DNA from: Gammaproteobacteria bacterium | GTDB lineage: Bacteria; Pseudomonadota; Gammaproteobacteria; JAADGQ01 | NCBI GenBank assembly: GCA_021648145.1 | Contig: JAKITI010000002.1 | Span: 62,001 to 126,000, forward strand | Length of the DNA stretch: 64,000 bases | Direction of reading: 5' to 3' | Part shown: positions 26,223 through 35,485 of the stretch, piece by piece | Layout of the letters: the number at the start of each line of letters is the position of its first letter | How positions within the stretch are numbered: position 1 is the first letter of the stretch | Notes under the pieces: generated by a model | Database searches by the model: none | Told to the model about the DNA's origin: nothing | What the model saw: only the letters and a program-made list of their open reading frames with translations | Translations under genes and position numbers: made by a program

Positions 26223-27044
26223 TCAGCTGGCTTGGGGAGTACCGCTGAGTATTTTTTTAATCAGTGATATAACCAATTTAGGTTCGAAAGGTTTGTCACA
26301 GATGGCTGAAATACCGGATTGCTTAATGCCAGCCAAGTGGCTGTTATTTGCATCGCTGGTGACCATTAAAACAGGAATTGATGATTGATTGCTCTGTTCG
26401 CGTACGTAATCTATTAACTCTCTGCCATCCATTTCTGGCATATTATAATCCGTTACAATCAGATCAAAAAAATCAGACTCCAGTTGATCTATAGCCTCTT
26501 TTCCATTGATGGTTTCGGTAATATTTTCAATGCCGAGAGAATTTAAAATTCGGATGATATGTTTACGAGCACTCAAACTATCGTCCACGAGAAGAATACG
26601 AAGCTCTTCAATATCAAAATCTTTAAGTGCGTTGGTATCAGGCTCTAAAAAGTCAACAGTAGCATACAGTGCATTGCGCAGTTCATTCAGATCAAAAGGT
26701 TTCGGCAGAATGGCAACAACACCAGCTTGACGGATTGGTTCAAGATAATAGTCAGATATTTCACTGGAGATAAGCATGAATGGAATATCATCAAGCTCAG
26801 GGTCATTTTTAAGTGATTGTACGAGTTCAGTGCCACTCATATCCGGCAGGTACATCGCGCTGATAATTAAATCAGGTTTGAATGATGTTTTTAGATTTTC
26901 CAGGCATGCCGCACCTTCTTGAAACCACTGTGAGCGGGAGACACCTAAACTCTCCAAGTGGTTGGATATGATTTTTTTCTGGGTCGGTGAAGGCTCAACC
27001 AGTGTGATTGAAAGATCCTGAATAGTGAGTGATTTTTCCGCCAT
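26223..27044 (-). CDS. Double-receiver response regulator without output domain
   Basis: This 273-residue protein has two CheY-like domains. REC1 (about 10-130) lacks key residues: the acidic pair is replaced (LVEPSPTQ) and the phosphorylation Asp is missing (LIISAMYLPDMSG), so it is a pseudo-receiver. REC2 (about 150-270) is intact (LLVDDSLSARK, LIVTDYNMPEMDG, the conserved Lys in CDKPFEP). No DNA-binding or enzymatic output follows, so it probably acts by protein contact. It is divergent from speA across 87 bases. A segment of its coding sequence has a second copy at 24508-24553. Confidence 0.87.
   Translation of the reverse strand: MAEKSLTIQDLSITLVEPSPTQKKIISNHLESLGVSRSQWFQEGAACLENLKTSFKPDLIISAMYLPDMSGTELVQSLKNDPELDDIPFMLISSEISDYYLEPIRQAGVVAILPKPFDLNELRNALYATVDFLEPDTNALKDFDIEELRILLVDDSLSARKHIIRILNSLGIENITETINGKEAIDQLESDFFDLIVTDYNMPEMDGRELIDYVREQSNQSSIPVLMVTSDANNSHLAGIKQSGISAICDKPFEPKLVISLIKKILSGTPQAS
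26385..26430 (+). repeat. 46-bp segment shared with the broken toxin locus (copy 2)
   Basis: This is the in-gene copy of the segment described at 24508-24553. On the minus strand it codes for part of REC2, just after the phosphorylation site (DG-RELIDYVREQSNQSS). The regulator frame is intact, so this copy is the likely source. Confidence 0.75.
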
Positions 27045-27131
27045 GAGTATACGTCCTTGTCTTCCCTGTTTCGATTCTTATCGGTAAATGCAATAATCGC
27101 TGAAGTGATTTTATCCTTAATGACTCCATAA

Positions 27132-29033
27132 ATGATGAGCTGGAATATTCAAAACGCACGTGAAACGTACAGTATCAGTCACTGGAGTGGCGGCTATTTT
27201 GATATTAATGATGCAGGGCATTTAATTGCCACCCCTAGAGGGAGTGAAAGTTCAGCAGCAATTGATTGTGTATCGTTAAGCCGTGATATTGCAAACATAG
27301 GGCTCTCTCTGCCCGTATTGGTTCGCTTTCCTGAAATTTTACACCAGCGTGTAAAAAAGCTTTGTACTGCATTTGAATCGGCTATGGTGGATGTTCAATA
27401 CCAAGGGCAATTTACCGCTGTGTATCCGATCAAAGTCAACCAGCAGCGCAGTGTTGTGAAAGAGATCTTGCGTGATTGCAGTGTACGGGTTGGCTTGGAA
27501 GCAGGGAGTAAACCTGAGTTGATGGCTGTGCTGGCTTTGTCTGAGCAAAATGGGGGCGTGGTGATATGTAATGGCTATAAAGATCGTGAATATATTCGTC
27601 TTGCTCTTATTGGGCAGTTGCTTGGTCATGATGTATGTATTGTGCTCGAAAAACTTTCTGAACTTTCTCTGGTGATTGAAGAGGCGCGTGACTTGGGTGT
27701 GACTCCCAAGCTAGGTGTTCGGGTTCGCTTGACTGCTACTGGTATGGGGAAGTGGCAAAACAGCGGGGGTGAAAAGGCAAAGTTTGGGCTCTCTGCAACG
27801 CAGATATTAGAAGCCGTTGATCGGTTACGACAAGCCAATATGCTTGATACTTTGCAGCTGCTTCATTTTCACTTGGGTTCTCAAATTTCCAATATTCGTG
27901 ATATTCAGCGAGGTTTGCATGAGGCCGCTCGTTTTTATGCAGAGCTTCACCGCATAGGCGTTAATGTTAGAGTAGTCGATGTGGGCGGTGGTCTTGGTGT
28001 GGATTACGAAGGAACGCGTTCACGCAGCTTCTGTTCGATGAATTACAGTATGCGTGAATATGCTCAAAATATTGTGCGTATTTTATGTGAAGTTTGTGAA
28101 AGTCACGGATTGAAACACCCCGATATTATCACAGAATCTGGCAGAGCGATGACGGCACACCATGCGATGCTGATGACGAATGTTATTGATGTTGAGCAGC
28201 AGTTGGGCACTACTTTATTGTCGTCACCAAATAAAAATGACCCACGCATTATTCATGACCTATGGAATGCGGTGCAAAGATTGCCAGAACATCCTGCCTT
28301 GGAAATTTACCATGATGTGGTGCATTATTTGGCTGAAGCGCAGACGATGTATGTTCATGGGGTTTTGACCCTGGAGCAGAGGGCGCAAGCTGAACAGCTC
28401 TATTTTACGACGTGTAGAAAAGTGCAGACATTATTACGTCCTGAATTGCGTGCTCATCGTGAAGTATTGGATGAGTTGAATGAAAATCTGGCAGATAAAT
28501 ATTTTTGCAATTTTTCACTGTTTCAATCGCTGCCTGATGCATGGGCGATTGATCAGGTTTTTCCGATTGTGCCGCTGCAGCGGTTAAACGAAAGGCTCAC
28601 CCAGCGTGGCATTATTCATGATATGACCTGTGATTCTGATGGTCGTATTGACCATTATGTGAATGAAGCGGGCATTGAAAGCAGTTTGCCGCTTCATGCT
28701 ATTGACCTGTCTGATAAAAATAAGCCTTATCTTTTAGGTATTTTCCTTGTGGGGGCTTATCAGGAAATTTTGGGTGACATGCACAATTTGTTTGGTGATA
28801 CTCATTCGGTGAATGTAGAGCTCAATGATGATGGGGGTTATTGTTTGACGCAGGTGACTGATGGCGATATGGTCGATTCGGTACTGAATTTTGTTCAGTT
28901 TGATGTTGATGAACTGCTTGATATTTTCCAGGAAAAAGTTAAATTGGCTTCACTGGACAATAATCAACGAACGATCTTTATGCAGGCCTTGAAAGTGGGG
29001 ATGAGTGGCTATACTTATCTTGAGAGTAAATGA
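27132..29033 (+). CDS. speA: Biosynthetic arginine decarboxylase
   Basis: This 633-residue protein (E. coli 658) has a PLP-binding barrel with the lysine in TAVYPIKVNQQRSVV, and LHFHLGSQISNI and VDVGGGLGVDYEGT typical of SpeA. The C-terminus keeps the family pattern LGDMHNLFGDTHSVNVEL and VDELLDIFQEKV. It converts arginine to agmatine, the first step of one putrescine route; speB is not in the window. The two leading ATG codons (27132, 27135) are equivalent. Confidence 0.96.
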   Translation: MMSWNIQNARETYSISHWSGGYFDINDAGHLIATPRGSESSAAIDCVSLSRDIANIGLSLPVLVRFPEILHQRVKKLCTAFESAMVDVQYQGQFTAVYPIKVNQQRSVVKEILRDCSVRVGLEAGSKPELMAVLALSEQNGGVVICNGYKDREYIRLALIGQLLGHDVCIVLEKLSELSLVIEEARDLGVTPKLGVRVRLTATGMGKWQNSGGEKAKFGLSATQILEAVDRLRQANMLDTLQLLHFHLGSQISNIRDIQRGLHEAARFYAELHRIGVNVRVVDVGGGLGVDYEGTRSRSFCSMNYSMREYAQNIVRILCEVCESHGLKHPDIITESGRAMTAHHAMLMTNVIDVEQQLGTTLLSSPNKNDPRIIHDLWNAVQRLPEHPALEIYHDVVHYLAEAQTMYVHGVLTLEQRAQAEQLYFTTCRKVQTLLRPELRAHREVLDELNENLADKYFCNFSLFQSLPDAWAIDQVFPIVPLQRLNERLTQRGIIHDMTCDSDGRIDHYVNEAGIESSLPLHAIDLSDKNKPYLLGIFLVGAYQEILGDMHNLFGDTHSVNVELNDDGGYCLTQVTDGDMVDSVLNFVQFDVDELLDIFQEKVKLASLDNNQRTIFMQALKVGMSGYTYLESK

Positions 29034-29069
29034 AAGTAAAAAATTTTAAATCCATAAGAAGGAAAACAA

Positions 29070-29585
29070 ATGAGCGAAAATAGTGATATCACAGCAGTGA
29101 TGAAAACCAGTCAGGGTACAATCCGTTTAAAACTTTATGCAGACCAGACACCGATAACCGTAGCAAATTTTGTTAATCTGGTTGAGCGTGGTTATTACAA
29201 TAATTTGAGCTTTCATCGTGTGATTGCTGATTTTATGGTTCAGGGTGGTTGCCCTTCGGGTACAGGTAGCGACGGCCCTGGTTATCAGTTTGAAGATGAG
29301 TGCAATAGTGAGCTGCGTCATGACAAACCTGGTGTTTTTTCGATGGCAAATGCAGGGCCGGGAACGAATGGCAGCCAATTTTTTATCACTCATGTGGCCA
29401 CGCCTTGGTTAGATGGTAAACATACTGTTTTTGGTGCGGTGGTCAGTGATGATGATATGGCTGTCGTTAATAAAATTTCACAAGGAGATTCGATTGAGTC
29501 TGTTGAAATCGAAGGGGATATTGCGGAGTTAAAAGCTGATATGCAGTCTCGCCTGGATGATTGGAATATAATTTTGGATAAATAA
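29070..29585 (+). CDS. ppiB: Cyclophilin-type peptidyl-prolyl cis-trans isomerase
   Basis: This 171-residue protein has no signal peptide, so it is cytoplasmic PpiB. Active-site blocks are LSFHRVIADFMVQGG (catalytic Arg), FSMANAGPGTNGSQFFIT and WLDGKHTVFG. It speeds proline isomerisation in folding. It follows speA by 36 bases and is followed by an intrinsic terminator. Confidence 0.95.
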   Translation: MSENSDITAVMKTSQGTIRLKLYADQTPITVANFVNLVERGYYNNLSFHRVIADFMVQGGCPSGTGSDGPGYQFEDECNSELRHDKPGVFSMANAGPGTNGSQFFITHVATPWLDGKHTVFGAVVSDDDMAVVNKISQGDSIESVEIEGDIAELKADMQSRLDDWNIILDK

Positions 29586-29622
29586 TAGCCTGTTGTGCTT
29601 ATGCATCGTCATGATTGTAGTC

Positions 29623-29651
29623 AAAAGCCTCGATATTGTCGGGGCTTTTTT
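29623..29651 (+). terminator. Intrinsic terminator after ppiB
   Basis: An 11-base stem (29623-29633 with 29639-29649, one G-U pair) encloses a 5-base loop and ends in a T run. It lies 37 bases after the ppiB stop. Confidence 0.87.
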
Positions 29652-29714
29652 ATGGGCAAAATGCTATAGTCGGAGTGTAGCTGTTTTTTTATACGCAGAT
29701 TGGGAGTGGATGTG

Positions 29715-30224
29715 ATGACTGACAATAATACCCATAACACTGAAAAGCTCGTTCATGCTTATAACCGTATGCTGGAACGGGTTAAAGCGTTGATTGATCA
29801 AGCTGAAAAAGAGACCTCACCCGCTGTTCAAAAAGCTCTGCAGGCGGCTCGTGAAAAAGCAGTCGAGCTGGGTGAAGTGACTCAGGAAGAAGCCAATAAA
29901 GTTTCAGACTACCTGAAGCGTGATCTGGATGATGCAGCGCACTACCTTAAGCAGACAGAGTCGCAGTTATCCGAGTGGTTCAAATTTGAATTAGAGCTCA
30001 TTGAGATAAAAGTGCTTGAGCTGTTTTCCAGCATGGCTGACCATACCCGCGAAGAGCTTGATAAGCTGTCTGAACGTGCGCGCAAGCAGAGTGAGTGGCG
30101 TACTGGAGAAGTGACCGGAATAGGTACGCTGCACTGTGTAGATTGCGGTCAGGAGATGCATTTCCACTCTACGGGTCATATTCCCCCTTGTCCCAAGTGC
30201 CACAAAACAGTTTTTAAACGGTGA
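29715..30224 (+). CDS. Zinc-ribbon-containing protein, YbeL/DUF1451-like
   Basis: This 169-residue protein starts at the ATG at 29715, eight bases after GGGAG (a TTG at 29700 also keeps the frame). About 130 residues are amphipathic helix (LVHAYNRMLERVKALIDQAE, then LGEVTQEEANKVSDYLKRDL). The C-terminus is a zinc ribbon with two CxxC pairs (CVDCGQ and CPKC). This matches the DUF1451 family with E. coli YbeL, whose function is not established. It ends 9 bases before pilS. Confidence 0.8.
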   Translation: MTDNNTHNTEKLVHAYNRMLERVKALIDQAEKETSPAVQKALQAAREKAVELGEVTQEEANKVSDYLKRDLDDAAHYLKQTESQLSEWFKFELELIEIKVLELFSSMADHTREELDKLSERARKQSEWRTGEVTGIGTLHCVDCGQEMHFHSTGHIPPCPKCHKTVFKR

Positions 30225-30233
30225 TTTTTTTAC

Positions 30234-31880
30234 GTGTCTGCTCCATCATTTGAGACCGAGTCATACGACCATTTACTAAAACCTGCTGATCTCACCACCT
30301 GGAAACCACTGTGGTACTTCAATTACTACCGCATAGCGCTCGGCTGTATTTTTGTACTTATGACACTGTACGGTAATGAATTGAAATTGCGTGCGGATGC
30401 AGGCATTTCAATTCTGTTTACTGTGAGTCTGTTTTATCTTTTAGTCGGTATTATCGCTCTCTTTAGTGTATTAAAGCGTTGGCCTGATTTTACGGGTCAA
30501 GTGTATACACTGACCGTTATTGATATCCTTTTTATCACGTTCATTATGCATGCTGCGGGTGGCGCTGGAAGTGGTTGGGGGGTGTTGCTTGTGGTGGCGA
30601 TGGCGGGCAGTAGCCTGATTATGAGTATGCAGGCTGTGCTGTTTTTTGCTTCATTTGCCAGTTTGATCGTATTAGGCGAACAGTTTTATACTCAAATTTT
30701 GACTTCTCAGCCGAGTACAAGTCTGGCGCAGTCGGGAATGCTGGCGCTCGTTATTTTAGTGGTCTCTTTAGCGAGTCACCTTCTTGCTAATAAGTTGCGT
30801 GAGAGTGAAGCACTGGCGTTGGAGCGAGGCAGTGATCTTGCTAATATGGTTCAATTGACCCAGTATGTCATTCAACAAATGCAAACCGGTATTGTTGTAT
30901 TAAATCGCCTGGATCAGGTGCACTTGGTCAATGAGTCTGCACGTCATCAATTGGGTTTGAAGGAGGATGTAGAAGGGACTCTGCTAGCCGCAATATGCCC
31001 TGCGCTTTCATCTAGACTAAATGCTTGGAAAACAGATGAAATTGATAGAGAAAGTACATTTCGCGCCAATGAAATGTCTACTGATCTGTTACCGCATTTT
31101 GCTCGTTTGGGGGCAGATCAGCAGATATCAGGAACACTGATTTTTCTTGAAGACATGGCGGCAATGGCACAGCAGGCACAGCAACTTAAGCTGGCATCGC
31201 TTGGGCAGTTGACTGCAAGTATTGCCCATGAAATTCGTAACCCACTTGGAGCAATCAGTCACGCAGGGCAACTATTGGCGGAAGCTCCCGACTTGTCGCA
31301 AAGTGACCTGCGACTGACTGAAATTATTCGCAATCATGCATTACGAGTGAACACAATTGTTGAAAATATTTTACAATTGAGCCGTAGTGGCCAATCTCGG
31401 CCTGTCCATATTGATTTACATACCTGGCTGGTACAGTTTATGGAAGAGTTCTGTTTGGCTCAGCATCTTGATCCCTTGCAGGATATTGTTACAATTTTTG
31501 AGGCCGATCCTGTTGATGTTTATTTTGATTCAACACAGCTGTATCAGGTGGTGTGGAATATTTGTCATAATGGTTTGCGTTATACTCAGCCCAGCGAGGG
31601 TGCGGCAAAACTTGAATTACGAGTGGGTTTTACTGAGGAGTCATATACACCTTATTTAGATCTTATTGATTTTGGTTCGGGTGTGAACTCTGAAGAAGTT
31701 GAGCGTATATTTGAGCCTTTTTTTACCAAAGAAGTTGAAGGGACGGGGTTGGGGTTATACATTGCTCGTGGCTTATGCGAAGCAAATCAGGCTCGATTAA
31801 ATTATTTACCAGCTTCCGGTGGTGGAAGTTGTTTTCGTATTACTTTTGCGGATATTAGAAGAACGCTTAAGAAAGGATAA
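30234..31880 (+). CDS. pilS: Sensor histidine kinase PilS
   Basis: This 548-residue protein starts with GTG. It has about six N-terminal membrane segments (residues 25-190), a PAS-like region, a HisKA box with the phosphorylated His in SIAHEIRNPLGAISHAGQLL, and an ATPase domain with N box (WNICHNGLRYTQ) and GTGLGLYIARGLC. In Pseudomonas, PilS senses pilin levels in the membrane and controls PilR. The pair with pilR directly downstream supports the name. No pilin gene is in the window. Confidence 0.93.
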   Translation: MSAPSFETESYDHLLKPADLTTWKPLWYFNYYRIALGCIFVLMTLYGNELKLRADAGISILFTVSLFYLLVGIIALFSVLKRWPDFTGQVYTLTVIDILFITFIMHAAGGAGSGWGVLLVVAMAGSSLIMSMQAVLFFASFASLIVLGEQFYTQILTSQPSTSLAQSGMLALVILVVSLASHLLANKLRESEALALERGSDLANMVQLTQYVIQQMQTGIVVLNRLDQVHLVNESARHQLGLKEDVEGTLLAAICPALSSRLNAWKTDEIDRESTFRANEMSTDLLPHFARLGADQQISGTLIFLEDMAAMAQQAQQLKLASLGQLTASIAHEIRNPLGAISHAGQLLAEAPDLSQSDLRLTEIIRNHALRVNTIVENILQLSRSGQSRPVHIDLHTWLVQFMEEFCLAQHLDPLQDIVTIFEADPVDVYFDSTQLYQVVWNICHNGLRYTQPSEGAAKLELRVGFTEESYTPYLDLIDFGSGVNSEEVERIFEPFFTKEVEGTGLGLYIARGLCEANQARLNYLPASGGGSCFRITFADIRRTLKKG

Positions 31881-31899
31881 AAACATAGGGAGGTGGTCT

Positions 31900-33264
31900 A
31901 TGAGTCAACCAATCGTGCTGATTGTTGATGATGAACCGGATATTTTAGAGTTATTGGCGTTAACTCTGGAACGTATGGAAATTTTATGCCATTCAGCAAA
32001 AAATCTTGCTGAAGCGAAGCACTTACTTAAAAACTATACGTTTAATTTATGTTTGACTGATATGCGCTTGCCCGATGGGAATGGCATTGACTTGGTGAAA
32101 CATATACAAAAATATTTTTTTGATCTGCCTGTGGCAGTGATTACTGCACATGGCAGTATGGTTTCTGCGATTGAGGCACTTAAAGCCGGTGCATTTGATT
32201 TTGTTTCAAAGCCTGTCGATTTACAGGTTCTGCGTAATCTTGTGCAAACAGCACTCAAGCTTTCTCTGGAGATTACCCCGAAAACTTTATCTATAAATAA
32301 AAATCCAACACTTGAGCTGCTCGGAGAGTCAGCGGCCATCCAGTCAACACGAGTGATGATTGATAAGCTGGCACGCAGTCAGGCACCTGTTTATATTAGT
32401 GGCGAATCAGGCTCAGGTAAAGAGCTGGTGGCACGCTCGATTCATGAAAAGAGTGCACGAAGTGACTTCTCTTTTGTTCCAGTGAATTGTGGAGCAATTC
32501 CACAGGAGTTGATGGAGAGTGAATTTTTTGGGCATAAAAAAGGAAGCTTTACGGGCGCTGTATCAGATAAAGAAGGGCTGTTTCAGGCTGCGAATGGCGG
32601 CACACTATTTTTGGATGAGGTGGCTGATCTACCGTTACAAATGCAAGTGAAGTTGCTCAGGGCAATTCAGGAGAAGGCCGTTCGCCGCGTCGGCGAACAA
32701 AAAGAGCAGTCGGTTGATGTGCGTATTTTATGTGCAACACATAAGAGCCTGTCAGCGCTGGTCGAAAATGGTTGTTTTCGACAAGACCTGTTTTATCGTA
32801 TTAATGTGATTGAGTTGCATGTGCCAAGTTTACGTAAACGTCCTGAAGACATTTCATTATTGGTGGATCATTTTCTAATTCGTTTGGCAAAAGTGTTCAA
32901 TAGCGCACCGTCACTGCTGTCTGAACAATCTTTGACTGCACTGCAAAACTACTCTTTTCCCGGAAATGTTCGTGAGCTGGAAAATATTCTCGAGCGTGCA
33001 ATGACACTTTCAGAAGGGGATAAAATTGAGCTTGAAGATTTGCTGCTCCCTGAGTCTGAAGTGATAAATACAGGCCATGGTTTAAATAAAATGACACAAA
33101 AAGTAGCATCAGGTAATTTGGATTTAATGGTCGATTCTGTGGAAAAAGAGACCATTATAAAAGCATTGGAGCAGGTGCGTTATAACAAAACGGCAGCAGC
33201 TAAGTTGTTGGGTATCAGTTTTGGTGCGTTGCGTTATCGTTTGAAAAAGCTGGATCTTGCATAG
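31900..33264 (+). CDS. pilR: Sigma-54-dependent response regulator PilR
   Basis: This 454-residue protein is read from the ATG at 31900 with AGGGAGG upstream. The frame extends into pilS, but that is not used. It has a receiver (LIVDDEPDILELL, LTDMRLPDGNGID), an AAA+ domain with GESGSGKE, the sigma-54 contact loop as GSFTGA, and GGTLFLDEVADLPL. A Fis-type helix-turn-helix (NKTAAAKLLGISFGALRYRL) ends it. It activates sigma-54 promoters such as the major pilin gene in Pseudomonas. Confidence 0.94.
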   Translation: MSQPIVLIVDDEPDILELLALTLERMEILCHSAKNLAEAKHLLKNYTFNLCLTDMRLPDGNGIDLVKHIQKYFFDLPVAVITAHGSMVSAIEALKAGAFDFVSKPVDLQVLRNLVQTALKLSLEITPKTLSINKNPTLELLGESAAIQSTRVMIDKLARSQAPVYISGESGSGKELVARSIHEKSARSDFSFVPVNCGAIPQELMESEFFGHKKGSFTGAVSDKEGLFQAANGGTLFLDEVADLPLQMQVKLLRAIQEKAVRRVGEQKEQSVDVRILCATHKSLSALVENGCFRQDLFYRINVIELHVPSLRKRPEDISLLVDHFLIRLAKVFNSAPSLLSEQSLTALQNYSFPGNVRELENILERAMTLSEGDKIELEDLLLPESEVINTGHGLNKMTQKVASGNLDLMVDSVEKETIIKALEQVRYNKTAAAKLLGISFGALRYRLKKLDLA

Positions 33265-33382
33265 ACTTCAGTCGGTTTTTGATTGTCTGGTCTCGTTGTT
33301 CACAGAATTTATGTGCAAAACATGGTATTTATAATGGGCATGTTATTATAGTGCCTAATTATTTATGGTGTAGAGACTAAAA

Positions 33383-35254
33383 ATGAAAGCAGATTACAAA
33401 CGTATTTCTGTAATTTCCCATGATTTCTTGATGGTGTCATTGGCGTGGGCAGCGGCTTATCTGACACGTTATCAGTATTCATTAAGCGGCGTAGAAATTC
33501 AGGCCATGTTACAGGCATTGCCTGCTGTACTCATTGTGCAGGGAATTGTATTGTGGAAAGTGGGTTTGTATCGGGGGGTATGGCGTTTTAGCAGTGTCCC
33601 TGATATGTGGCGTATTATTCGCATTGTCGCTATTGGTACTTTAGCGATTAGTCTGGTGCTGTTCCTGTTTACTCGTTTGGACGGCGTGCCTCGCTCCGTA
33701 TTGGCACTTTATGCAGTCTATTTAACGCTTTTTCTTGGAGTTCCTCGTTTAATCTATCGTATTTACCGTGATCAAAAGTTGCAGTGGAGCAATATTTCAC
33801 AGCGCAAGCGAGTGCTGATCTTGGGGGCTGGACGAGCAGGAGAGATGTTGGTGCGCGAAATGCGGCGTGATGATGGTTATTTGCCGGTTGGTTTTTTAGA
33901 TGATAATGCTCGCCTGAAAGGTGCAAGTGTGCATGGAACCCAAGTGATGGGGGATGTCGATCATCTGTCCAACATTGTGGAAACATTATCTGTTGATTTG
34001 GTGATGATTGCGATACCAACAGCAACAAACAGTGAAATGCAGCGTGTTGTTGACCTGTGTGAACAGCTTGATATTCCATTTAAAACGCTCCCTCGGCTGC
34101 AGGATCTCTCTTCGGATCGTACTGTATTGGAAGCACTGCGTGAAGTTAAGCTGGAAGATTTGTTGGGCAGGGATGCGATTACTTTGGATTGGAGGCGTAT
34201 TAGTAAAGGATTGACGGGAAAAACTGTGCTCATTACAGGTGCGGGAGGGTCTATTGGTTCTGAGCTTTGTCGCCAGGTGTGTCGGTTGGGGCCTGCAGCA
34301 TTAATACTTTATGAGCGCTCTGAATATCACTTATATAGCATTGAGATGGAATTACGCCAAGAGTACCCTGAGTTTGTGCTGCATGCTTGTCTTGGGGATG
34401 TGTGTGATCAAGCCACTGTTGATCACGTTATGAAACGTTGCAAACCCGATGTGATATTTCATGCCGCAGCCTATAAACATGTGCCTATTTTGGAAAATCA
34501 GGCACGGCAAGCGATTATTAATAATGTGAGTGGTACACGTACAATGGCACGCGCGGCTTCAGAGTGGGGTTGTGAGACGTTTGTAATGATCTCTACGGAC
34601 AAAGCGGTCAACCCTGCCAATGTGATGGGAGCAAGTAAACGTGCCGCTGAAATCTATTGTCAGGCACTGAACCGACGCTCGAAAACTCACTTTATTACCG
34701 TGCGCTTTGGTAATGTATTAGGGTCGGCTGGAAGTGTGGTTCCGCTGTTTAAAAAACAGATTGCTGCCGGTGAACCGGTGACTGTGACTCACCCCGAAAT
34801 TACACGTTATTTCATGACTATTCCCGAAGCATGTCGGCTTATTATGGAAGCCAGTGTCATGGGGAAGGGTGGAGAGATTTTTGTATTGGATATGGGCGAG
34901 CCTGTAAAAATCAGTTATCTGGCTGAACAGCTCATTATTCTTTCTGGTAAAAAACCAGGTAAAGATGTGAAAATAATCTACACTGGATTACGCCCAGGTG
35001 AAAAACTGTATGAAGAGCTATTTTATGAACAGGAAAACCTGAGTCCAACGGGTCATGATAAGATTTTGCTAGCACAGGCAAAAAAAGTTGATTGGGATTG
35101 GCTCAATAATGAAATTGATATCATGCATATTGCAGCCAAGGACTATGAAGAAAAAATTATGATGAATTCACTTGAACAGTTGGTGCCTGAAATGCATCGG
35201 GTTACAGGTGAGAAACAGCCTGGCAATGTTATTAATTTAAAAACAGCTTCATGA
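33383..35254 (+). CDS. Membrane-bound nucleotide-sugar 4,6-dehydratase, CapD/WbpM type
   Basis: This 623-residue protein has about four N-terminal membrane segments (residues 10-125), a first Rossmann domain (VLILGAGRAGEMLVREM) and a second catalytic one (VLITGAGGSIGSELCRQV). STDKAVNPANVMGASKRAAE carries the catalytic region of the UDP-GlcNAc 4,6-dehydratase family. It likely starts synthesis of a deoxy-amino sugar for O-antigen or capsule. It stands alone here, away from the two UDP-sugar genes at 48234-50521. Confidence 0.9.
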   Translation: MKADYKRISVISHDFLMVSLAWAAAYLTRYQYSLSGVEIQAMLQALPAVLIVQGIVLWKVGLYRGVWRFSSVPDMWRIIRIVAIGTLAISLVLFLFTRLDGVPRSVLALYAVYLTLFLGVPRLIYRIYRDQKLQWSNISQRKRVLILGAGRAGEMLVREMRRDDGYLPVGFLDDNARLKGASVHGTQVMGDVDHLSNIVETLSVDLVMIAIPTATNSEMQRVVDLCEQLDIPFKTLPRLQDLSSDRTVLEALREVKLEDLLGRDAITLDWRRISKGLTGKTVLITGAGGSIGSELCRQVCRLGPAALILYERSEYHLYSIEMELRQEYPEFVLHACLGDVCDQATVDHVMKRCKPDVIFHAAAYKHVPILENQARQAIINNVSGTRTMARAASEWGCETFVMISTDKAVNPANVMGASKRAAEIYCQALNRRSKTHFITVRFGNVLGSAGSVVPLFKKQIAAGEPVTVTHPEITRYFMTIPEACRLIMEASVMGKGGEIFVLDMGEPVKISYLAEQLIILSGKKPGKDVKIIYTGLRPGEKLYEELFYEQENLSPTGHDKILLAQAKKVDWDWLNNEIDIMHIAAKDYEEKIMMNSLEQLVPEMHRVTGEKQPGNVINLKTAS

Positions 35255-35330
35255 CTTTTTGCTCTATATTTTTCCTTTTATACCACTCATTTTAATAAAA
35301 AAACAGACTTTTATTAAATTTATTTTTGGG

Positions 35331-35336
35331 TATAAT
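35331..35336 (+). promoter_or_regulatory. -10 box candidate of nrdJa
   Basis: A perfect TATAAT lies 11 bases before the first NrdR box. No clear -35 box is seen. If used, transcription would start inside the NrdR boxes, which would let NrdR block the polymerase. Confidence 0.4.
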
Positions 35337-35346
35337 TCACTTCTTT

Positions 35347-35394
35347 CCACAATATAGTGTGTGTTTTTATCTCGGTTAACACAATATGTATAGG
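35347..35394. promoter_or_regulatory. Two NrdR boxes upstream of nrdJa
   Basis: Box 1 (35347-35362) matches the NrdR consensus ACACwATATaTwGTGT at 14 of 16 positions. Box 2 (35379-35394) matches 12 of 16, mainly in its left half. Their starts are 32 bases apart, three helical turns, the usual NrdR spacing. NrdR with bound ATP/dATP represses ribonucleotide reductase genes through such paired boxes. Confidence 0.75.
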
Positions 35395-35485
35395 TTTTAA
35401 TGCTTATATATTTTATGGTTAATAAAGTTTAAAAGTATATAAATGGAAATTTTGTTTGTGAATTGTTAGTGAGGATATCCATCCA

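Noticed and set aside
26170-26388. 72-residue plus frame opposite the double-receiver gene
   Set aside because: It is antisense to the regulator's C-terminus and overlaps a terminator hairpin.
33669-34233. Overlapping minus-strand frames inside the CapD-type gene
   Set aside because: They are shadows of a well-supported membrane dehydratase and have no ribosome binding sites or family features.
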